Assembly (NCBI GenBank): GCA_965228695.1
Contig: CBDDIB010000002.1
Coordinates: forward strand, 186,001 to 250,000
Length of the DNA: 64,000 nt
Direction: 5' to 3'
DNA from: JAJFJD01 sp965228695
GTDB lineage: Bacteria; Pseudomonadota; Alphaproteobacteria; UBA8366
Of the stretch, positions 1 to 7,888 are shown one piece after another (position 1 is the first letter of the stretch; every line of letters starts with the position of its first letter). The position numbers were made by a program, and so were the translations under genes. Below the pieces are notes generated by a model, which worked only from the letters and a program-made list of their open reading frames with translations, had not been told where the DNA came from and searched no databases.

Positions 1-602
1 CCCATTCCGGCTATGCCTATGTCGGCTCGGCCCGGTTCATGGAAATCGCCCGCAAAGGCGGCCGCCGCATCGATCACCGGCCGATGGACCTGCGCGCCGT
101 GGTCGCCGTGACCGGTCCCGGCCCGACGAACGCCCTCACACCGGGACGGCAAGCGTTTTTCTCCGGTCACGTTATCCGGCGATGGGCAGAGGCGCGGGGC
201 GCCGAAATTCTGAACCAGAGACCGACCCATCACGATCATGAAATCGCATTGTCCAACGGTATGCTGATCGCAGGCCTGCTGCAGGGCTTGAATATCGACC
301 AACTGGCCCACGAGATGTTGCAGGCGCATTGGCGCGACGACGCCGACCTGGACAACCGCGACAGCCTTGCCCGCATTGGCGAAGCGGCCGGTGTCGACCC
401 GGCGCCGTTGCTCGACGCCGCCATGTCGGACGAAGTGCAGACGGTCTACCGGAAGAATACCGAAGAAGCGATCGAACGCTCGGTCTTCGGGTCGCCGACA
501 TACTTCGTCGACGGCGACATGTTCTACGGCCAGGACAATCTCGAATTGGTCGAGCGGGCGTTGGTCAAGCCGTTCAGCCGTCCCTGGCCGCCTGCCGCGT
601 GA
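1..602 (+). CDS. 2-hydroxychromene-2-carboxylate isomerase / DsbA-like protein (5' truncated by window edge)
   Basis: The reading frame is open from position 3 and its start lies before the window. The first visible residues (GYAYVGSARFMEIARK) match the beta-alpha unit that follows the catalytic Ser in the thioredoxin-fold HCCA isomerase/kappa-GST family. The C-terminal part carries the family signature FGSPTYFVDGDMFYGQDNLE. Family members isomerise hydroxychromene carboxylates with glutathione in naphthalene-type degradation, but most genomic homologues have unproven substrates. An internal ATG at 39 would cut off the N-terminal fold, so it is not the start. It converges with the LysR gene, 16 bases away. 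Confidence 0.8.
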   Translation, partial: HSGYAYVGSARFMEIARKGGRRIDHRPMDLRAVVAVTGPGPTNALTPGRQAFFSGHVIRRWAEARGAEILNQRPTHHDHEIALSNGMLIAGLLQGLNIDQLAHEMLQAHWRDDADLDNRDSLARIGEAAGVDPAPLLDAAMSDEVQTVYRKNTEEAIERSVFGSPTYFVDGDMFYGQDNLELVERALVKPFSRPWPPAA

Positions 603-618
603 CGGCGGATGGCCGCGG

Positions 619-1497
619 CTAACGTCCCTCCGTCTTCCGGAAATGGGCCTCGAATGCCTCGATGAAGTTGGCCGCCGGGCGGGGCAGAACCCGGCGCGGA
701 TCCCAGACGGCGGCGAACCGCTGCCGTAACGGCCCGGTCTTGGCATGTAGCGGCGCGGTCGGCGCCGCGGACCGGACGATACCCGAAAGGATCGCCGTGC
801 CGATACCGGCGCGCGCCAGCGCGATCAGGCTATGCGGCGCATCGCTTTCCAGCATGATGTTCGGCGTCAGGTTCTCCAGCCGGCACGCGGCATCGAACAA
901 CGCCCGAACCTGGAATCGGCGGTCCGGCAGCAGCAAGGGCGTATCGATCAGATCGGCCAGCAGGACCGGGGTTCCCTGAGACAGGCCCGCGCGCACGACC
1001 AGCAAATCCATAACGCCCAATGGCCGGACGCCGAGGCCCGCATCCCGGGCGGGTTCGGACACCAGGCCGACCTGAACGTCGCCGCGCGATACGGCATCGA
1101 CCGTTTCCTGTCCGCCCGCTTGCCGGATGCGCAACTCGACACCCGGTTCCGACGCCATAAATCCCGGCAGGAAGCCGGCGAGGTTGTTCTCGATCACCTG
1201 CGAGGTCGCCCCGATGGTAAGGAATCCGACCGCGCCGTGCGACACCTCCCGTGCCGTATGAACCAGCGCATTCATCGCCTCGAGCGCCGCTGCCGCGGGA
1301 CCGACCAGCATCCGTCCGTCGCCGGACAATCGGATTTGTTTTCCGATCCGATCGAACAGCGTGACGCCGAGGATGTCCTCCAACGCCGCGATCCGGCGCG
1401 ACACGGTCGGCTGCGTCATGTTCAGCCGCGACGCGGCGGCCGACACACCGCCCGCATCCGCAACGGCCAGAAAACTTTCCAAGAGGCGCTGATCCAT
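619..1497 (-). CDS. LysR family transcriptional regulator
   Basis: The protein opens with a typical LysR winged HTH (MDQRLLESFLAVADAGG, then AASRLNMTQPTVSRRIAALE) and continues with a periplasmic-binding-protein-like effector domain, about 292 residues in all. The frame extends upstream to a TTG at 1527, but the ATG at 1497 gives the standard LysR N-terminus and is preferred. It is divergent from an MFS carrier, the usual arrangement for a LysR regulator controlling its neighbour in response to a small metabolite. The effector is not predictable. ATTG-N8-CAAT at 1513-1528 is a possible binding site. Confidence 0.88.
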   Translation of the reverse strand: MDQRLLESFLAVADAGGVSAAASRLNMTQPTVSRRIAALEDILGVTLFDRIGKQIRLSGDGRMLVGPAAAALEAMNALVHTAREVSHGAVGFLTIGATSQVIENNLAGFLPGFMASEPGVELRIRQAGGQETVDAVSRGDVQVGLVSEPARDAGLGVRPLGVMDLLVVRAGLSQGTPVLLADLIDTPLLLPDRRFQVRALFDAACRLENLTPNIMLESDAPHSLIALARAGIGTAILSGIVRSAAPTAPLHAKTGPLRQRFAAVWDPRRVLPRPAANFIEAFEAHFRKTEGR

Positions 1498-1512
1498 CCA
1501 TGCAGAATACGT

Positions 1513-1528
1513 ATTGAAATCATGCAAT
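1513..1528. promoter_or_regulatory. Possible LysR operator (ATTG-N8-CAAT)
   Basis: A short interrupted dyad lies in the divergent LysR/MFS intergenic region, 16 bases upstream of the preferred LysR start. It resembles the T-N11-A type sites of LysR regulators. It is short enough to occur by chance. Confidence 0.25.
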
Positions 1529-1652
1529 CAATTCATTTTCTAAAAGAACACGGATCGGCTAGATTATCGGCCTCGACGCTATTCAACAAAACGGCCGGCC
1601 GGGAACGGCGCAGACGGTTCGGCAATTCAAATAGAACGCCGCGATTTGCGGG

Positions 1653-2873
1653 ATGGGTGCCTTGGCGCTGACAAACCCTTTGACGATTCTTGCGGACCCG
1701 GTCCGACGCAACGTGCTGTTGCTCGCGATCTGCCAGGCGGTGAGCAATACCGGCACGTCCATGCTGGCCGCGGTCGCGGCCCTTGTCGGCTATTCGCTGG
1801 TCGACGACAAATCCTTCGCGACATTGCCCTTGGCCATTCAATGGACCGCCACGATGGCGACGACAATTCCTGCGGCGCAGTTGATGCGGCGGTTCGGGCG
1901 GCGCGCGGGGCTCTCGCTGGGCGCGGTCATCTTCATGGCCGGCGGCGCGCTGGGATTCTGGTCGATCTGGATCGCCAACTTCTACGTCTTCATCGCCGCC
2001 TGCGTGTGCATCGGGTCGGCGATGTCATTCGTCCACTATTACCGTTTCGCCGCCGCCGACTCGGCGCCCGAGAATTTCAAGAGCAAGGCGATTTCGCTGG
2101 TGCTGGCGGGGGGCGTGGTCGCGGCGGTGATGGGCGGCGAGCTCGCCAAGGCGACCGTCGACTGGTTCGATCCGCTGCTTTACGCCGGCTGCTACGCCGC
2201 CATCGTGTTGTTGGGCTTGGCCGTGCTGATCATCCTGCAGGGCGTCCGCATCCCGACGCTGACCGCCGAACAGCGGCGCAGCAGCGGTCGCCGCTTGCTG
2301 ACGATCGCGCGGCAACCGGTGTTTTTGGTCGCCGTGGCGGCGAGCGCGCTCAGCTATGCCGCGATGATCATGATCATGACCGCTACGCCGCTGGCGATGC
2401 AGGCCTGCGGCTTCGAATTCCACGACACGGCGACGGTCATCCAGTGGCACGTGCTCGCCATGTATCTGCCGAGCTTCTTTACCGGCTCGCTTATCGCCCG
2501 GTTCGGCGTGCTGCGGATCATCGCCATCGGCGGCATCCTGGTCAGCGCCAGTCTGGCGACGAATATATCGGGCATCGCCTTCTTGAACTTCTGGGGCGGC
2601 CTCGTCCTGATGGGCTTGGGCTGGAATTTCATGTTCGTCGGCGGCAGCACGCTGCTCACCGAATCCTACACCGTGGAAGAGCGCGCCAAGGTGCAGGGGA
2701 TCAACGATTTCATCGTCTTTTCGACCACCGCGGCGGCGGCGTTTAGTTCCGGTGCGCTGCAGGGCGAATTCGGGTGGAGCGCGGTCAACGCCGGCGCCAT
2801 TCCCGCCATGTGCGTCGCCTTGCTGGGCGTCGCCTGGATGGCCCTGCGCCGCCGCGCGGCCCCAGCCGCATAA
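1653..2873 (+). CDS. MFS transporter
   Basis: This 406-residue protein has about 12 hydrophobic helices and no signal peptide. An MFS loop 2-3 type stretch (MRRFGRRAGLSLGAVIF) follows the second helix, and basic residues sit on predicted cytoplasmic loops. It resembles the drug/small-molecule antiporter-like MFS proteins often linked to LysR regulators. The substrate is unknown. It is divergent from the LysR gene and 50 bases upstream of the TauD-like dioxygenase, so it may import or export the substrate or product of that enzyme (inference). Confidence 0.85.
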   Translation: MGALALTNPLTILADPVRRNVLLLAICQAVSNTGTSMLAAVAALVGYSLVDDKSFATLPLAIQWTATMATTIPAAQLMRRFGRRAGLSLGAVIFMAGGALGFWSIWIANFYVFIAACVCIGSAMSFVHYYRFAAADSAPENFKSKAISLVLAGGVVAAVMGGELAKATVDWFDPLLYAGCYAAIVLLGLAVLIILQGVRIPTLTAEQRRSSGRRLLTIARQPVFLVAVAASALSYAAMIMIMTATPLAMQACGFEFHDTATVIQWHVLAMYLPSFFTGSLIARFGVLRIIAIGGILVSASLATNISGIAFLNFWGGLVLMGLGWNFMFVGGSTLLTESYTVEERAKVQGINDFIVFSTTAAAAFSSGALQGEFGWSAVNAGAIPAMCVALLGVAWMALRRRAAPAA

Positions 2874-2923
2874 TCTGATTTGTGAGACCAAGCAAGAACG
2901 CGACGATGCGTTAAGGAGGAAAT

Positions 2924-3775
2924 ATGGGATATCAAACGATCGATGTAGCGCCGCTGGCCGGCGCAATGGGTGCGGAGATCCATGGTGTGGACCTGGCGTC
3001 GGAGCTGACGAACCAGCAGTTCGACGAGATTCATCAGGCGCATCTCGACTATCTCACCATCGTCTTCCGCGATCAGAAGCTGACGCCACCACAACAGGCC
3101 GACTTCGCCCGCCGTTTCGGCAAGCTGGAGATTTATCCTTTCATAAAGGCGATCGACGGCGCCCCGGAAGTCGTCGAAATCATCAAGACCGAGGACGATG
3201 CGGAAAATTTCGGCGGGTCATGGCACTCCGACACCACCTATCAGGAAGAGCCGGTGATGGGATCCATGCTGTACGCGCTTGAAGTGCCCAAAGCCGGCGG
3301 CGACACACTGTACGCCAATATGTACCTGGCGTACGAATCTCTGTCCGACGGCATGAAGGAAATGCTCGACGGGCTTCGGGCGCACAACAATTCTGCGCAG
3401 CTTTACCGGGGCGGGCGGGCGAAAAAGATGAAGAATCTGGCCGGCATGAAGGATCAGTACAATGCCGAATCGGAAGTGTTGGAATCCCTGCATCCGGTCG
3501 TCCGTACGCATCCGGAAACCGGGCGCAAGGCATTGTACGTAAACCGGTCGCATACGGAACGGTTCGAGAATATGACCATGGAGGAAAGCGCGCCGCTGTT
3601 GCACTTTCTCTGCGATCACGCGACACGGCCGGAATTCACTTGCCGGGTCAAATGGGAGCCGGGCACGCTGACCTTCTGGGACAACCGTTGCACCCAACAT
3701 TTCGCGATCAATGATTACCAGGGCAAGCGCCGCCGCATGCACCGGGTCATCATCGAAGGCGACCGCCCGGTTTGA
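2924..3775 (+). CDS. TauD/TfdA family Fe(II)/2-oxoglutarate-dependent dioxygenase
   Basis: The 283-residue length is normal for TauD/TfdA enzymes. The iron-binding facial triad is visible as H101-x-D103 (GGSWHSDTTY) and distal H259 (NRCTQHFAIND); R274 near the C-terminus (MHRVIIEG) is the expected 2-oxoglutarate-binding Arg. The family hydroxylates taurine, 2,4-D, alkyl sulfates and related compounds, releasing succinate and CO2. The substrate here is not predictable. A strong AAGGAGG ribosome-binding site precedes the ATG. The stop codon overlaps the TTG start of the following hydrolase, indicating translational coupling. Confidence 0.92.
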   Translation: MGYQTIDVAPLAGAMGAEIHGVDLASELTNQQFDEIHQAHLDYLTIVFRDQKLTPPQQADFARRFGKLEIYPFIKAIDGAPEVVEIIKTEDDAENFGGSWHSDTTYQEEPVMGSMLYALEVPKAGGDTLYANMYLAYESLSDGMKEMLDGLRAHNNSAQLYRGGRAKKMKNLAGMKDQYNAESEVLESLHPVVRTHPETGRKALYVNRSHTERFENMTMEESAPLLHFLCDHATRPEFTCRVKWEPGTLTFWDNRCTQHFAINDYQGKRRRMHRVIIEGDRPV

Positions 3776-4545
3776 GCGGCGTCAGCGCCACGAACTATCG
3801 GATCGCGGGCGACGGACCGCCGGTCACGCTGATCCATGGCGTCGGGTCCTATCTCGAAAGCTGGGACGGCGTGATCGCGGCACTCGGCGGCGGCTACCAA
3901 TTCCTGCGCTACGACCTGCGCGGCCATGGCGCCTCGCCGAAACCGCCGGGACCATACACTCTCGACGATTTCGTGGACGACCTCGCCGCCTTGCTGGATG
4001 CCCGGGGCATCGAATCGACCCATCTGACCGGATTCTCGCTCGGCGGCCTGATCGCGCAGGCCTTCGCGCTGGCCCATCCGGACCGCCTGCGCTCCCTGAC
4101 GCTGATCAGCACGGTCGCCGGCCGCACCGACGCAGAAAAGGCCGCCGTTCAACGGCGCGCGACAACGCTGGCGGAGAAAGGAGCCGGGACGCACCTGACC
4201 GACGCGGTCGACCGCTGGTTCACCGAGGATTTCATCGCCAGCCGCCCGGATGTGCTGGAGGAACGCCGGCGGCGCAGCCTGAACAACGACCCGGACTGCT
4301 ATGCCGCCGCCTATCGCGTCCTGGCCGATTACGATCTCGCCGGCCGGCTGCCGGAAATTACAACGCCGACCCTCGTGATGACCGGTGAGAACGACGTCGG
4401 CTCGACGCCGCGGATGGCCGACCTCATCGCCGACCGCATACCCGACAGCCGGCTGCACATCTTCCCGCGCCTGAAACACTCGGTCTTGCTGGAGGCGCCG
4501 GATCAGGTCGCCGCACAGATGAGACCGTTCCTGGAAACCGCCTGA
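3772..4545 (+). CDS. alpha/beta hydrolase (3-oxoadipate enol-lactonase-like)
   Basis: This 257-residue alpha/beta hydrolase has an oxyanion-hole HGVGS, the nucleophile elbow GFSLGG with Ser89, and a C-terminal catalytic His in RLKHSVLLEAP. Overall it resembles PcaD-type enol-lactone hydrolases, but that superfamily is too broad to fix the substrate. The start is TTG, overlapping the dioxygenase stop as TTGA, so the two proteins are probably made together and may act sequentially. The 3' end abuts the convergent CnbZ-like gene with no gap. Confidence 0.87.
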   Translation: MSGVSATNYRIAGDGPPVTLIHGVGSYLESWDGVIAALGGGYQFLRYDLRGHGASPKPPGPYTLDDFVDDLAALLDARGIESTHLTGFSLGGLIAQAFALAHPDRLRSLTLISTVAGRTDAEKAAVQRRATTLAEKGAGTHLTDAVDRWFTEDFIASRPDVLEERRRRSLNNDPDCYAAAYRVLADYDLAGRLPEITTPTLVMTGENDVGSTPRMADLIADRIPDSRLHIFPRLKHSVLLEAPDQVAAQMRPFLETA

Positions 4546-5280
4546 CTACAGCAGGCGTTCGACCGGCACGCTGCGCACATCCATCTCGAAATCGAGCCCG
4601 ACAATCGGCGGCCGCGCGTAATGCCATGTCAGCCCGCCCGGCGCCGCGCCGCGCGCGACGATCTCGTCCCCTAAAAAGGAATGCATCTCGTGCACGGTAT
4701 AGGCCTGGGTCGCGTTTACATCGCCCCAGCCGAGCCCCAGCGCCCCAAGGCGCTCTTCCATCGAGGCCAGCACCGACTGCGCCTTGATCCGCGTCGCGGC
4801 GGGCGATGTGTCCTCGGGCTTCCGCTCCGCCTCGCCGGCCCCCGATATCACGAAGCTCGTCGCGGCTGCCGCCGTATCGTTCGGCCCCGCGGGCACGGTG
4901 TAGCTGAAGGCATGGAAGCCCGGCTCCGCCGGCGGGTCGATTTCGGGGCAGACGTTGGACCGGGCCACCGGGTTCTCCTCGTCCTTGAAGATGCCCCAGC
5001 GTTCCAGCGTGCCGACATAGACCCGGTTGAACGCGATGAACCCTTCCTCGGTGAAGGGTTCCGGCGAGCGCAATTCACAGGCGCAGAAGGACGTGAACGG
5101 CCGGCCCATCGCGGTCAGATGCGCCTCGACCGCCTGGAACCCGTCGGCCAGCGGCACCGGCCGTCGGAAACGGGCGCGCTCGACCACGAATCCCGGCTCC
5201 GCCAGGACACCACCGGAATACTGAAAGGCGTGCCGGAGATACCGGTACCCGCCCGGTTCGAAGACCACGGTTTCCGCCAT
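4546..5280 (-). CDS. RidA-family / CnbZ-like (2-aminomuconate-type deaminase-like) protein
   Basis: This protein of about 244 residues resembles the long RidA-like proteins related to 2-amino-5-chloromuconate deaminase CnbZ; the block FNRVYVGTLERWGIF followed by NPVARSNVCPEID is characteristic. CnbZ-type enzymes hydrolyse enamine/imine intermediates of aminoaromatic degradation. A GTG at 5286 is possible, but GGGAG lies 9 bases before the ATG at 5280, which is preferred. Its position beside a dioxygenase, a hydrolase and an HCCA-isomerase-like gene suggests a catabolic neighbourhood. The specific substrate is inference. Confidence 0.65.
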   Translation of the reverse strand: MAETVVFEPGGYRYLRHAFQYSGGVLAEPGFVVERARFRRPVPLADGFQAVEAHLTAMGRPFTSFCACELRSPEPFTEEGFIAFNRVYVGTLERWGIFKDEENPVARSNVCPEIDPPAEPGFHAFSYTVPAGPNDTAAAATSFVISGAGEAERKPEDTSPAATRIKAQSVLASMEERLGALGLGWGDVNATQAYTVHEMHSFLGDEIVARGAAPGGLTWHYARPPIVGLDFEMDVRSVPVERLL

Positions 5281-5396
5281 TTTCACACTCTCCCGGTTGA
5301 TTGTTGGACGGCTCCCAGGCTAAACGACGGGGGCGGTGATTCAACACCGGATTGGACAACCGCACTACAGCACCACGGCGCAACCCGGAAAGGCCG

Positions 5397-5714
5397 ATGA
5401 GCGACCAGCCTCTCTCCACGCTGCCGCGCCGTCTTTGGGCCGGCGAACTCAGTCTGCACGACGCCTTCTGGCACTATGCGGTCTGGTACGGGCTCGCGAT
5501 CAACGTGGCGACGAGCATCGCCTACCTGATTCTCTACGTGAAGGACGCGAGCCCGTGGGTTCTTGTCCCGCTTTATCTTCTGCCTTTGCCGTATAACCTG
5601 CTGGTCCTGGTCGCGGTATGGCGCAGCGCCGCCCGCTACGAAGGCGACCGGAAATGGGCCGACTGGGCCCGCGCCATCGTCTCCGTCTGGGTCGTGCTGA
5701 TGATCGCGACGTGA
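5397..5714 (+). CDS. small integral membrane protein of unknown function
   Basis: This protein of about 105 residues has three hydrophobic helices (WYGLAINVATSIAYLILYV, VLVPLYLLPLPYNLLVLVAV and a C-terminal IVSVWVVLMIAT). Charged residues between helices two and three include RSAARYEGDRKWADWAR. The frame extends upstream to 5352, but the ATG at 5397 follows a GGAAAGG element and gives a cleaner N-terminus. I do not recognise a named family. It is divergent from the CnbZ-like gene and convergent with the molybdopterin oxidoreductase. Confidence 0.65.
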   Translation: MSDQPLSTLPRRLWAGELSLHDAFWHYAVWYGLAINVATSIAYLILYVKDASPWVLVPLYLLPLPYNLLVLVAVWRSAARYEGDRKWADWARAIVSVWVVLMIAT

Positions 5715-5724
5715 GCCCGCTCTC

Positions 5725-7767
5725 CTATCCCGCGTAGGCGGCCACCTCGACCCGACAGTCGTTGTAGCAAGCGCCCTCGGCGATATCCGCCTTGTCGAGC
5801 GGGGCGAGCGCGGAGACGGTCTGCTCGTTGTCCGTCGTCTTGAACCACGCGCCCTTGACCGAACACAGCACGCCCGGACGGATCGCGTCGGTGACGCGCA
5901 GCGGCAAATGCACCTCGCCGAGATCGTTCCAGACCTTGACGATCGCGCCGTCTTCGAGGCCGCGCGCGGCGGCGTCGTCCGGGTGCATGTCGAGCTTCGG
6001 CGTCTCGTCGCAAGCCTTCACCCCGCCGAAGGTCGACGTGATGCGTTTGTCCGAGGACGGCGTGATCAATGTCAGCGGATAATCCGTCTGCAGCTCCGCA
6101 TAGCGGGGCAACGCCGCGCCGTATTGCCGCTCCAAGTCTTCCGACAGCAGCTCGACCTTGCCGCTCGGCGTCGCCGGGAAGACGTTCTTGAACAGCACCG
6201 GCTCCTCGCCGTCGAATTCCATCCGGATCGCGGTGTCGGTCGGAATCTCCGTCGGCTGGTGACCCTTGAGCCGGATATCGCCCTCGTCGATCGCCTCGCT
6301 CATCAGCTCCTTGTCGGCCGCCTTGAAGATCGGATCGTCATAGCCGAACCGCGCCGCCAACCGGCGGAATATTTCGGTGTTCGGCAGCGACTGGCCGTAA
6401 GGCGGGATCACCGCCTCGGCCCGCTGCAGATACTGCTGCCCGTAGGCCGCATACAGATCGTCATGTTCGAAATGGGTCGAGGCCGGCAGCACCACGTCGC
6501 AGTATTTCATGCTGTCGGTCATCGCGACCTCCGCGCCGACGACGAACAGGTCTTCGGTCAGAAGCGCGCGTTTCATGCGGTTCTGGTCCGGATGCACGAT
6601 CACCGGGTTGTGGTTGTAGATGAACAGCGCCTTGACCGGCGGATCGAGCGAGTCGTCGAGGACATGCTTGCTGACATCCAGGATGTTCAGCGTCCGCGTG
6701 CCCTCGGGAATCAACTCGGGCCGCTGCAGGCGCGCCATGGTCTTCGGGAAGGCGTTGCCCGCCGCCGCCTGCAATCCGCCGCCGGGCACGCCGAACTTGC
6801 CGGCCAGCGCCGGCAGCGCACAAATTGCGCGGATCGCCGAGCCGCCGTTGCGGTTCCGCTCCAGCCCGTTGCCGTAATTGATCGCGGCCGGATCGGCCTC
6901 GCGGTACCATTCGGCGGCCGTGCGGATATCTTCCGCCGGCAGGCCGCAAATCTCGGCCGCCCTCTCCACCGGGTAGTCCCGCGCCAGCGCCATGAATTCT
7001 TCGAACCCATGCACATGCTTTTCGATGAAGTCATTGTCGAATCCGCCGGTCCGCTCCAACTCATTGGCCAGCGCCCACGCCAACACCACATCGGTGCCCG
7101 GGTTGACCGGCAGGAACAGGTCCGCCTGCTCCGCCGTCTTGATCCGCTTCGGATCGATCACCACGACCTTTGCACCCTTCTTGCGCGCGGCGTTGAGGCG
7201 GCGCTGCAGATGCAGGTTCGAGACCGTAACATTGTTACCCCAGACGATGATCGTCTCGGCCAGTTCGATCTGCTCCGGCGGCATGCCGGGAACCAGACCA
7301 TAGGTCGCGGCATAGGCCTCGCTCTTGATCCCGCCGCACAACGGCCGGCGGCTCAGCAGGCTGGCGCCCATCTTGTGGAAAAAGCGCAGCGACATGGAAT
7401 CGCAAGAGATCAGCCCGTGCGGGCCGGAATAGTTGAAAGGCAGCACCGCCTGCGGGCCATGGGTATCGATGACGCGCGACAGACCGTCATGCACAAGATC
7501 GATCGCCGCGTCCCAGGAAATCTCTTCGAAGCGGCCTTCGCCCTTGGCGCCGACGCGTTTCATCGGCGTGGTCAGGCGGCTGTCGCCGTGTACGAATTCG
7601 GGATAATAGCGGCTGACCTTGTTGCACAGCACGCCTTCGGTGATCGGGTTGACCCTCGACCCGCGGACCTTGACGACCTTTTCGTCCTCGACCGTGACGG
7701 TAAGGCTGCAGGTGTCCGGACAATCCAGCGGACACACGCTTGGTTTCTGCAGACTCTGCTCTGACAT
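5725..7767 (-). CDS. molybdopterin-dependent oxidoreductase (formate dehydrogenase/DMSO reductase superfamily)
   Basis: This protein of about 680 residues begins with a 4Fe-4S motif (CPLDCPDTC, with a fourth Cys in GVLCNK), followed by a molybdopterin oxidoreductase core and a C-terminal molybdopterin-dinucleotide-binding domain (TFGGVKACDETPKLDMHPDDA). There is no Tat signal, so it is probably cytoplasmic. A Cys in RRPLCGGIKSEAY is a candidate Mo ligand. No partner subunit lies nearby, and substrates for this family are mostly untested. The frame reaches 7779, but the ATG at 7767 has GGAGGA 5 bases upstream. Confidence 0.85.
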   Translation of the reverse strand: MSEQSLQKPSVCPLDCPDTCSLTVTVEDEKVVKVRGSRVNPITEGVLCNKVSRYYPEFVHGDSRLTTPMKRVGAKGEGRFEEISWDAAIDLVHDGLSRVIDTHGPQAVLPFNYSGPHGLISCDSMSLRFFHKMGASLLSRRPLCGGIKSEAYAATYGLVPGMPPEQIELAETIIVWGNNVTVSNLHLQRRLNAARKKGAKVVVIDPKRIKTAEQADLFLPVNPGTDVVLAWALANELERTGGFDNDFIEKHVHGFEEFMALARDYPVERAAEICGLPAEDIRTAAEWYREADPAAINYGNGLERNRNGGSAIRAICALPALAGKFGVPGGGLQAAAGNAFPKTMARLQRPELIPEGTRTLNILDVSKHVLDDSLDPPVKALFIYNHNPVIVHPDQNRMKRALLTEDLFVVGAEVAMTDSMKYCDVVLPASTHFEHDDLYAAYGQQYLQRAEAVIPPYGQSLPNTEIFRRLAARFGYDDPIFKAADKELMSEAIDEGDIRLKGHQPTEIPTDTAIRMEFDGEEPVLFKNVFPATPSGKVELLSEDLERQYGAALPRYAELQTDYPLTLITPSSDKRITSTFGGVKACDETPKLDMHPDDAAARGLEDGAIVKVWNDLGEVHLPLRVTDAIRPGVLCSVKGAWFKTTDNEQTVSALAPLDKADIAEGACYNDCRVEVAAYAG

Positions 7768-7830
7768 GCTTTCCTCCATGATCCCGCAAACGACGGACCG
7801 GACGGTCCCGCAGTTTGATCTAAGGGATTA

Positions 7831-7855
7831 ATTGGCCCCTGCAACAGGGCCAATT
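7831..7855. promoter_or_regulatory. Inverted repeat upstream of the molybdopterin oxidoreductase
   Basis: The arms ATTGGCCC and GGGCCAAT are perfect complements around a spacer containing CTG-CAA-CA. They sit about 64 bases upstream of the oxidoreductase start and downstream of the MocR stop. There is no T-tract on either side, so an operator is more likely than an intrinsic terminator. Confidence 0.4.
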
Positions 7856-7888
7856 GCGACGACCCCACGAGTCCATTAATTCAGATCG

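Noticed and set aside
5908..7764. 618-codon plus-strand frame opposite the molybdopterin oxidoreductase
   Set aside because: Antisense shadow of a high-GC gene; the minus-strand product has clear motifs and a Shine-Dalgarno site.
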